Source: JAIBJN01 sp963775395 (GTDB lineage: Bacteria; Actinomycetota; Thermoleophilia; Gaiellales; Gaiellaceae). Taken from it: a stretch of 64,000 bases of DNA. Below the pieces are notes generated by a model. The model did not search any database, was not told where the DNA came from, and saw only the letters and a list, made by a program, of their open reading frames with translations. The stretch covers positions 1 through 64,000 of the forward strand of contig CAVZIX010000002.1 of the NCBI GenBank assembly GCA_963775395.1, in the 5' to 3' direction. The translations under genes and the position numbers were made by a program. Shown here one piece after another: positions 29,098-34,664 of the stretch (the first letter of the stretch is position 1; each line of letters opens with the position of its first letter).

Positions 29098-29102
29098 ATC
29101 GA

Positions 29103-29108
29103 AGTCTA
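29103..29108 (-). promoter_or_regulatory. -10 element TAGACT for the pan operon
   Basis: On the minus strand TAGACT ends 6 bases before the GTG at 29097, consistent with a leaderless panBC operon transcript. Confidence 0.5.
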
Positions 29109-29168
29109 GCGACCGCGTTCCAAGGCGAGCGATTGACACGAAACCGCGACGGCGAGAGGATCGCTGCC

Positions 29169-30356
29169 ATGTCTCGCCCGCGTCGCCGCGCTGGGGCCCT
29201 CGCCACGGCGCTCGCAGCTGTCGCCGCGGTGCTGGTCGGGCTTGCGGGAAGCCCTCCGGCGATGGCCTCCGGCCAGGGCCAGGCGAAGGGCCCGCCCGGG
29301 CTCGTCGGTGTCGATCACGCCGGCATCACCGTTCCGAACATCGACGAGGCAATCGCCTGGTTCGAGGACGTCATGGGCTGTAGTGCGCCGCTCACCTTCG
29401 GCCCGTTCTCCGATCCGACCGGCACGTTCATGCAGGACCTGCTCGGCGTGCATCCGCGTGCGGTCATCGAGCAGATCACGATGATTCGCTGCGGCCGCAG
29501 CGCCAACATCGAGCTGTTCGAGTACGACGCGCCCGACCAGCGCCGAACGTTCCCGAAGAACTCGGACTGGGCAGGGCACCACATCGCCTTCTACGTGACC
29601 GACATCGATGAGGCGGTGGCGTACATGCAGTCGAAGGGCGTGCAGAAGCTGCTGGGCCCGCTCGCGGTGACCGACGGGCCCGCGGCCGGGCAGTCGATCA
29701 ACTACTTCCGTGCGCCGTTCGGCACGTACATCGAGCTGATCAGCTACCCCAAGGGCATGGCCTATGAGGACGACCCGGGCAAGCCGCTCTGGTCGCCGAA
29801 GCGGAACGGCCGCCGCTCGGTCGAAACGAGCGTCCCCGGCCTGCTGGGCATGGATCACGTCGGCATCACCGTGCCGGACATCGACGAGGCGGTCGCGTGG
29901 TTCGAGGACGTCATGGGCTGTAGTGCGCCGCTCATCTTCGGCCCGTTCTCCGATCCGACCGGCACGTTCATGCAGGACCTGCTCGGCGTGCATCCGCGTG
30001 CGGTCATCGAGCAGATCACGATGGTGCGTTGCGGCGACGGCCCGAACATCGAGCTCTTCCAGTACACGTCCCCCGACCAGGATCGCAGCTTCCGCAAGAA
30101 CTCCGACTTCGGTGGCAAGCACATCGCCTTCTACGTGCGGCGCATCGACAAGGCGGTGGCGTACATGCAGTCGAAGGGCGTGGAGAAGCTGCTGGGGCCG
30201 CTCGCGGTGACGGACGGGCCCGCGGCCGGTCAGTCGATCAACTACTTCCGCGCGCCGTTCGGCACCTATATCGAGCTGATCAGCTACCCGAAGGGCATGG
30301 CCTACGAGGAGACGGCCGAGACGCTGCTCTGGGATCCGCGCGACAACAAGCACTAG
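29169..30356 (+). CDS. Secreted protein with two nearly identical VOC (glyoxalase-fold) domains
   Basis: Protein of 395 residues with an export signal (MSRPRRRAGALATALAA, possibly Tat-like). Two vicinal-oxygen-chelate domains start at GVDHAGITVPNIDEAIAWFEDV and GMDHVGITVPDIDEAVAWFEDV. Each also has a GHHIAFYV/GKHIAFYV strand and ends with GTYIELISYPKGMAYE. H/E metal ligands are present in the paired strands. The two copies are offset by exactly 540 bp, with one stretch of 89 identical bases, so the duplication is recent or homogenised. ATG 29169 has an AGAGGA ribosome-binding site; the in-frame TTG 29133 is less likely. Substrate unknown; dioxygenases, lyases and binding proteins share the fold. 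Confidence 0.85.
   Translation: MSRPRRRAGALATALAAVAAVLVGLAGSPPAMASGQGQAKGPPGLVGVDHAGITVPNIDEAIAWFEDVMGCSAPLTFGPFSDPTGTFMQDLLGVHPRAVIEQITMIRCGRSANIELFEYDAPDQRRTFPKNSDWAGHHIAFYVTDIDEAVAYMQSKGVQKLLGPLAVTDGPAAGQSINYFRAPFGTYIELISYPKGMAYEDDPGKPLWSPKRNGRRSVETSVPGLLGMDHVGITVPDIDEAVAWFEDVMGCSAPLIFGPFSDPTGTFMQDLLGVHPRAVIEQITMVRCGDGPNIELFQYTSPDQDRSFRKNSDFGGKHIAFYVRRIDKAVAYMQSKGVEKLLGPLAVTDGPAAGQSINYFRAPFGTYIELISYPKGMAYEETAETLLWDPRDNKH
29297..30309 (+). repeat. 540-bp-offset internal gene duplication
   Basis: Copy 1 spans about 29297-29769 and copy 2 about 29837-30309. Bases 29395-29483 match 29935-30023 without a mismatch, and most other differences are scattered single bases. Confidence 0.9.
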
Positions 30357-30360
30357 CGCC

Positions 30361-30378
30361 GCCGCGGTAGGCCGCGGC
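30361..30378 (+). terminator. Weak hairpin after the VOC gene
   Basis: A 7-bp GC stem (30361-30367 with 30372-30378) and a 4-nt loop lie five bases after the stop. There is no T-run, so it is only a possible terminator. Confidence 0.3.
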
Positions 30379-30386
30379 TGCGTCGC

Positions 30387-30392
30387 TACGCT
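30387..30392 (+). promoter_or_regulatory. -10 element TACGCT for msrB
   Basis: TACGCT ends exactly 7 bases before the ATG at 30399, predicting a leaderless mRNA. Confidence 0.55.
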
Positions 30393-30398
30393 GTCTCC

Positions 30399-30806
30399 AT
30401 GACGGAGAAGGTTCAGAAGACCGAGCAGGAGTGGCAGACGGAGCTGACCCCCGAGCAGTACCGGGTCCTGCGTGAGCACGGCACCGAGCCGGCGTTCACG
30501 GGCGAGTACTACGCGACCAAGGATCCAGGCGTGTACCTCTGCGCCGGCTGCGGCGCCAAGCTCTTCGACTCCGACACGAAGTACGACTCGGGCACGGGGT
30601 GGCCGAGCTTCTACGCGCCCGCCGACGGCGAGGCCGTGGAGACGGACCGCGACTGGAAGCTGCTCGTCCCGCGCACCGAGGTGCATTGCGCCGCCTGCGG
30701 CGGTCACCTAGGCCACGTCTTCGGCGACGGGCCGAACCCGACCGGGCTGCGCTACTGCATCAACTCGGCTGCGCTCGAGCTCGAGCGCGACGACGGAGAC
30801 TCCTAG
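30399..30806 (+). CDS. msrB: Peptide-methionine (R)-S-oxide reductase
   Basis: Repairs the R epimer of methionine sulfoxide in oxidised proteins, using thioredoxin. At 135 residues it has normal length. Zinc is held by the two CxxC pairs CAGC and CAAC. The catalytic cysteine is in GLRYCINSAALE, and DSGTGWPSFYAP and GHLGHVFGDGP are the other family motifs. All essential residues are present. Immediately downstream lies a short in-frame remnant of msrA, suggesting that an msrB-msrA pair was once present. Confidence 0.97.
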   Translation: MTEKVQKTEQEWQTELTPEQYRVLREHGTEPAFTGEYYATKDPGVYLCAGCGAKLFDSDTKYDSGTGWPSFYAPADGEAVETDRDWKLLVPRTEVHCAACGGHLGHVFGDGPNPTGLRYCINSAALELERDDGDS

Positions 30807-30808
30807 CC

Positions 30809-30859
30809 ACCGAGAAGGCGACGTTCGGCGCCGGGTGCTTCTGGGGCTGTCTGATCTAG
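30809..30859 (+). pseudogene. Remnant of msrA (peptide-methionine (S)-S-oxide reductase), first 16 codons only
   Basis: Right after the msrB stop the sequence encodes TEKATFGAGCFWGCLI followed by a stop. GAGCFWG is the diagnostic active-site motif of MsrA, which lies at the N-terminus of that enzyme. Nothing of the remaining roughly 150 residues is visible. The coding match stops within three codons of the 3' end of the opposite-strand DUF393 gene, so a deletion or rearrangement probably joined that gene to the msrA stump. It is too short to be functional. Confidence 0.72.
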
Positions 30860-31191
30860 CGGGGGCCGCGCGTGCGAGCCACCCACCGGTAGCCGCGCTC
30901 GGTCAAGCCCGGGAAGACGGCCGCGACCGCCGCGAGAGGGCGCCCGCCGGGGAGTAGGCGCAGGAGCGGCGGGAACGCGGCGCCGGCGGAGTAGACGCGC
31001 CCGTCGGCCGTGACGAGGTGCCAGGAGCCCAACCTCGCGTGCTCCTCCAGGCCGTCGAGCAGGATGTCTGCCTCCGGGTCCTGCAGGGCCACAGGCCTGA
31101 CGCGTTGGTAGCGATCCCAGCGGAGGATCCGCTCCATGCACCGTCTGCAGAAGCCGCACGAGCGGTCGTAGAGGAGGGCCGCCTGCACCAT
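30856..31191 (-). CDS. DUF393 (DCC-type) thiol-disulfide oxidoreductase-like protein
   Basis: Small protein of 111 residues. It begins with the family motif LLYDRSCGFCRRCMERILRWD, in which the CxxC pair follows the YDxxCGxC pattern of DCC/DUF393 thioredoxin-like proteins. The later segment VRPVALQDPEADILLDGLEEHARLGSWHLVTADGRVYSGAA-like reads as the typical VDYRDPE / TADGRVY core. The start is supported by a TAGCCT element on the minus strand ending 8 bases upstream. It is divergent from the fmdB-like gene. A redox or thiol-handling role is inferred from the family; no partner is known. Confidence 0.82.
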   Translation of the reverse strand: MVQAALLYDRSCGFCRRCMERILRWDRYQRVRPVALQDPEADILLDGLEEHARLGSWHLVTADGRVYSAGAAFPPLLRLLPGGRPLAAVAAVFPGLTERGYRWVARTRGPR

Positions 31192-31198
31192 CTCGGGC

Positions 31199-31245
31199 AG
31201 GCTACGCGGGTCCGGTTGCGGTGCATCCGGGGACCTGCCTACACT
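31199..31245. promoter_or_regulatory. Divergent -10 elements between DUF393 and FmdB genes
   Basis: Minus strand TAGCCT (31204-31199) lies 7 bases before the ATG at 31191. Plus strand TACACT (31240-31245) lies 9 bases before the ATG at 31255. Confidence 0.5.
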
Positions 31246-31254
31246 GCGTCGGCG

Positions 31255-31470
31255 ATGCCGATCTACGAGTTTGTGTGCATGACGTGCGAGTCGCATTTCG
31301 AGGAGCTCGTCGGGGTGAGCGCGGCCGATCCGCCGTGTCCCGACTGCGGCGCCTCGAGAGTGGCCCGTCAGCTTTCCGTGTTCGCAACTCACGGCGGCAC
31401 CGCCGAGCAGCCGAGCTTCGGCGGACCAGCGTCCGGCGGCGGCTGCTGCGGCGGGAGCTGTGGCTGCTGA
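31255..31470 (+). CDS. FmdB-family zinc-ribbon protein
   Basis: Small protein of 71 residues. The zinc ribbon of the FmdB/CxxC_CxxC_SSSS family begins MPIYEFVCMTCESHFEELV and continues with PPCPDCGASRVARQLSVFA, giving two CxxC pairs. The C-terminus is a Gly/Cys-rich tail (GGGCCGGSCGC) that could bind an additional metal. The family is often described as a regulator but biochemical evidence is thin. Its stop overlaps by 11 bases the GTG start of the uracil-DNA glycosylase gene, so the two are co-translated. Confidence 0.88.
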   Translation: MPIYEFVCMTCESHFEELVGVSAADPPCPDCGASRVARQLSVFATHGGTAEQPSFGGPASGGGCCGGSCGC

Positions 31471-32161
31471 ACCTGACGCACTGAGTCGTCGGGAAGCCCT
31501 CGAGGCGCACGCCGCCGACACCGCAGCCTGCACGCGCTGCCGCCTCGCGGAGGGCCGCACGCAGGTCGTCTACGGGGTCGGCGACCCCGACGCCGACCTC
31601 ATGTTCGTGGGCGAGGCGCCCGGCTTCCACGAGGACAAGCAGGGCTATCCCTTCGTCGGCTCGGCCGGGAAGCTGCTCGACAAGCTCTTGGATGGCATCG
31701 GCATGTCCCGCAGGGACGTGTACATCGCGAATGTGATCAAGTGCAGGCCTCCGGGAAACCGCGACCCGCAGCCCGACGAGATCGAAGCCTGCGAGAGCCA
31801 TCTCTTCAAGCAGCTCGAGCTGATCCAGCCGAAGCTCGTGGCCACGCTCGGCAACTTCGCCACAAAGCTCCTCTCGGGCAAGCCCACCGGGATCACGCGC
31901 GTCCACGGCCGGCCACAGGAGGCGCTCGTCGGCGGCCGCACGGTCACCCTCTACCCGATCTACCACCCGGCGGCGGCCCTCTATACGCCCGCGATGCTGA
32001 AGACGCTCGAGGAAGACTTCGCGCGCATCCCGGCGCTCCTGACCGGCGGGGGCGGTATCCCCACGGAGGCGCCGCAGGCGCAGGTGATCCAGTTCCCCGT
32101 GACGCCGGCGCCCCTCGCGGTCCCGGCCGCGCCTCCCGACGAGCAGCTCGGCCTTTTCTAG
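31460..32161 (+). CDS. Family 4 (Fe-S) uracil-DNA glycosylase
   Basis: Base-excision repair enzyme that removes uracil from DNA; 233 residues. The Fe-S cluster ligands fit the family pattern: TAACTRCRLAEGRTQ supplies CxxC and IKCRPPGNRDPQPDEIEAC supplies the second pair. Motif 1 is VGEAPGFHED (GEAPG), and the catalytic/DNA motif is YHPAAALYTP (HPAAxL). After the core, about 30 C-terminal residues form a Pro/Ala-rich tail ending in DEQLGLF, which resembles a sliding-clamp binding peptide (QLxLF). The start GTG at 31460 lies inside fmdB. Confidence 0.92.
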   Translation: MAAEPDALSRREALEAHAADTAACTRCRLAEGRTQVVYGVGDPDADLMFVGEAPGFHEDKQGYPFVGSAGKLLDKLLDGIGMSRRDVYIANVIKCRPPGNRDPQPDEIEACESHLFKQLELIQPKLVATLGNFATKLLSGKPTGITRVHGRPQEALVGGRTVTLYPIYHPAAALYTPAMLKTLEEDFARIPALLTGGGGIPTEAPQAQVIQFPVTPAPLAVPAAPPDEQLGLF

Positions 32162-32162
32162 C

Positions 32163-32168
32163 TAGGCT
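32163..32168 (+). promoter_or_regulatory. -10 element TAGGCT for the tsaE operon
   Basis: TAGGCT ends exactly 7 bases before the tsaE ATG, so the first base of the mRNA would be the start codon. Confidence 0.6.
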
Positions 32169-32174
32169 GGCTTC

Positions 32175-32636
32175 ATGGTCGAGCTCGAGTCGTCCTCGCC
32201 CGAGGAGACCGAGCGCATCGGCGCTGCGGTCGCCCGGGAGCTCGAGCCCGGCGACGTCGTCGCGGTCTCAGGAGAGCTCGGCACCGGGAAGACCACCTTC
32301 GTGCGCGGCGCCGCCCGCGCGCTCGGCATCGCCGGCCCGGTCACGAGCCCGACGTACACCATCGGGCATCGCTACCCGGGCGAGCCGGACGTCTCGCACC
32401 TCGACCTCTACCGATTCGAGGGCGTCGCGGAGGCCGAGTGGGGGGATCTGGAGCCGTACTTCGAGGACGCGGTCGTCTTCGTCGAGTGGCCCGAGGCGGG
32501 AGACGGCGTCCTGCCTCCCGCGCGCGTCAGTGTGCGGTTGCGGCACAGCGGGGAGGAACATAGACTGGTTTCTCTCGAAGCCTCCGAAAAAGCCCTGGAA
32601 ATCAGGCTATCTACAGGTGCTGATCCTCGCGTTTGA
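32175..32636 (+). CDS. tsaE: tRNA threonylcarbamoyladenosine biosynthesis ATPase TsaE
   Basis: P-loop ATPase that activates the TsaBD complex in t6A37 modification of ANN-decoding tRNAs. It has 153 residues. Walker A is VSGELGTGKTTFVRGAA. The conserved SPTYTIGHRYPG and HLDLYRFEG segments and VVFVEWPEAG (Walker B-like) follow. It heads the tsaE-tsaB-rimI-tsaD operon behind a leaderless promoter, and its end overlaps the start of tsaB by 20 bases. Confidence 0.95.
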   Translation: MVELESSSPEETERIGAAVARELEPGDVVAVSGELGTGKTTFVRGAARALGIAGPVTSPTYTIGHRYPGEPDVSHLDLYRFEGVAEAEWGDLEPYFEDAVVFVEWPEAGDGVLPPARVSVRLRHSGEEHRLVSLEASEKALEIRLSTGADPRV

Positions 32637-33216
32637 CACCGCCACTGACGTGGCGACGGTAGCCCTCGCGCGCGACGGCGAGGTGCTCGGCGAGCGGGCC
32701 TCCCGCGCGGTGCGGGTGCTCCAGGACGTCGAGGGGCTGCTCGAGGGCGCAGGGCTCGAGGCGAGCGAGGTGGAGGGGATCGCAGTCGGCACCGGCCCGG
32801 GGAGCTACACGGGCCTCCGCATGGGTCTCGTCACTGCCCGCACGCTGTCCTTCTCCCTCGGCGTCCCGGTCGCAGGGGTGTCCACGCTGGATGCGCTTGC
32901 CGCCGGCGCCCCAGGCTCGGTGCCCGTGATCGACGGCAAGCGCAAGGAGGTCTTCACGCTCGTCGCCGGCGAGCCGCGCTGCCTCGCAGCCGAAGGGCTC
33001 GAGGTCGAACGGGGCGCCGCCTACGTCGGCGACGGCGCCGTCCGCTTCCGCACCGAGATCGAAGGCAGGGGCGGGCTCGTCGCGCCGGACGACGACGAGC
33101 GGCACGTCCCCTGGGCCCGACATCACGCCGCGCTCGCACGCGACTTCGGCGCCGCCGAGGCGGCCGAGCCGATCTACCTGCGCGTCCCCGACGCCGACAA
33201 GGCGCTCGGCCGATGA
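32617..33216 (+). CDS. tsaB: tRNA threonylcarbamoyladenosine biosynthesis protein TsaB
   Basis: Inactive TsaD paralogue that scaffolds the bacterial t6A synthase; 199 residues. The ASKHA core shows ILAFDTATDVATVAL, GIAVGTGPGSYTGLRMGLVTART and VPVAGVSTLDALAA. The second half is shortened and lacks the TsaD catalytic motifs, as expected for TsaB. The GTG at 32617 lies within tsaE, so translation is coupled. The stop overlaps the rimI start by four bases (ATGA). Confidence 0.94.
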   Translation: MLILAFDTATDVATVALARDGEVLGERASRAVRVLQDVEGLLEGAGLEASEVEGIAVGTGPGSYTGLRMGLVTARTLSFSLGVPVAGVSTLDALAAGAPGSVPVIDGKRKEVFTLVAGEPRCLAAEGLEVERGAAYVGDGAVRFRTEIEGRGGLVAPDDDERHVPWARHHAALARDFGAAEAAEPIYLRVPDADKALGR

Positions 33217-33702
33217 TCGACGCCGCCCGCGTCCGCGTGGACATCCGCCGGCTGACGCTCAGCGACCTGTCCGCGATCGAGCGGATCGAGCAGCGCGTGT
33301 ACCCGACGCCGTGGTCGCGCTCCATGTTCGCGGGCGAGCTGGCGAAGCCGTCGTCGATCTGCCTCGGCGCCTTCGACGAGAACGGCCCGCTGGCCGGGTA
33401 CCTGATCGTCTCGCGCTACGTCGACGCCTGGCACGTGATGAACCTCGCCGTCGACCTCGACCACCGGCGCACCGGCGTGGCGAACCGCCTCCTCGATGCG
33501 CTCTTCGATCTCACCGGCGGCGACGAGCACCGCGGCTACACGCTCGAGGTCCGCGTCTCCAACAAGGCCGCCATCGCGCTCTACGAGCGCAACGGCTTCG
33601 AGACGAGCGGCCTGCGGCGCGGTTACTACACCGACAATCGGGAAGATGCCTCTGATCATGTGGAAGGACCCGATCCGCGAGCAGGCCGCTCGGGACGGAT
33701 GA
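33213..33702 (+). CDS. rimI: Ribosomal protein S18 alanine N-acetyltransferase, +1 frameshift near its end
   Basis: GNAT acetyltransferase that acetylates the N-terminal Ala of S18; about 162 residues after removing one base. The acetyl-CoA loop is VDLDHRRTGVANRLL and the C-terminal strand is VSNKAAIALYERNGFE. The family ending GYYTDNREDALIMWKDP is present but split. It is in frame up to NREDA, then LIMWKDPIREQAARDG reads one frame later and stops at 33700-33702. Deleting one base at 33648-33651 restores it and gives a normal ATGA overlap with tsaD. Without correction the frame runs on into tsaD and mimics a fusion protein. Confidence 0.88.
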
Positions 33703-34664
33703 TCCTGGGGATCGAGACCTCCTGCGACGAGACGTCCGTCGCGCTCGTCACGGCTGACGGGCGCATCCGTGCGAACGTCGTTGCCTCGCAGGCCGAGCTG
33801 CACGCCCGCTACGGCGGCGTCGTCCCCGAGGTCGCCTCGCGTCGGCACCTCGAGCTCGTCGGACCGGTGCTCGCCGAGGCGCTCGAGGAGGCCGAGGCGG
33901 AGCTTCCGGAGGTCGAGACCGTTGCCGTCACGCGCGGGCCGGGGCTGATCGGCGCGCTGCTCGTGGGCATCTCGGCGGCCAAGGCGCTCGCCTGGTCTCG
34001 CCGCCTCCCGCTCGTGCCCGTCGACCACCTGCACGGGCACGTCGCCTCGCTCTACCTGGCGCCGGACGCGCCGGAGCCGCCCTTCCTCTGCCTTCTCGCG
34101 AGCGGTGGGCATACCATGCTCCTGGACGTGCGGGACCGTTCGGGACACCGGGTCGTGGGGACGACCCTCGACGACGCCGCCGGCGAGGCGTTCGACAAGG
34201 GTGCGCGCCTGCTCGGCCTGGGCTATCCCGGAGGCGCCGCGCTCGATCGAGCGGCGGCCACCGGCGACCCCGAGGCCCACGCCTTCCCGGTCGCGCGCGT
34301 GCCCGGGCACGATTTCTCCTTCTCGGGCGTGAAGACCGCGCTCCTCTACGCCGTCCGCGACCTGCCCGCCGGCGAGCTCGAGCGCCGCCGGGCCGACCTC
34401 GCAGCCTCGTACCAGCGCGCGATCGTCACTGCCCTCGTCGAGCGCACAGAGTCCGCCGCGGAGGCCCTCGGAGTCGAGCGGATCGCCGTCGTGGGGGGTG
34501 TGGCGGCCAATTCCGAGCTTCGGGCGGCGCTTCCCCAGGCCGCTCTTGCGCCGCTGCCGCTCTGTACCGATAACGCAGCAATGATCGCTTCGGCGGCGCG
34601 TTACACGCGGGCCATCCCGTTTCCCGAGTATCTTGCTTTGGATGCGTATGCCACGGCGGCCTGA
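33699..34664 (+). CDS. tsaD: tRNA N6-adenosine threonylcarbamoyltransferase TsaD
   Basis: Catalytic subunit of t6A synthesis, which transfers the threonylcarbamoyl group to A37. It has 321 residues. Motifs in order: MILGIETSCDETSVALV at the start, RGPGLIGALLVGISAAKALA, the metal-binding HLHGHVASL (two histidines), ASGGHTMLL, the DAAGEAFDKGARLLGLGYPGG segment, GHDFSFSGVKTALLY, GGVAANSELRAAL and the DNAAMIASAA end. The ATG at 33699 overlaps the rimI stop (ATGA) once the rimI frame error is allowed for. The downstream subtilase gene begins inside its last 20 bases. Confidence 0.95.
   Translation: MILGIETSCDETSVALVTADGRIRANVVASQAELHARYGGVVPEVASRRHLELVGPVLAEALEEAEAELPEVETVAVTRGPGLIGALLVGISAAKALAWSRRLPLVPVDHLHGHVASLYLAPDAPEPPFLCLLASGGHTMLLDVRDRSGHRVVGTTLDDAAGEAFDKGARLLGLGYPGGAALDRAAATGDPEAHAFPVARVPGHDFSFSGVKTALLYAVRDLPAGELERRRADLAASYQRAIVTALVERTESAAEALGVERIAVVGGVAANSELRAALPQAALAPLPLCTDNAAMIASAARYTRAIPFPEYLALDAYATAA

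Noticed and set aside
29133..29138. TTGACA at 29133 as a -35 element
   Set aside because: No good -10 follows at the proper distance; the AGAGGA ribosome-binding site in front of ATG 29169 explains the start better.
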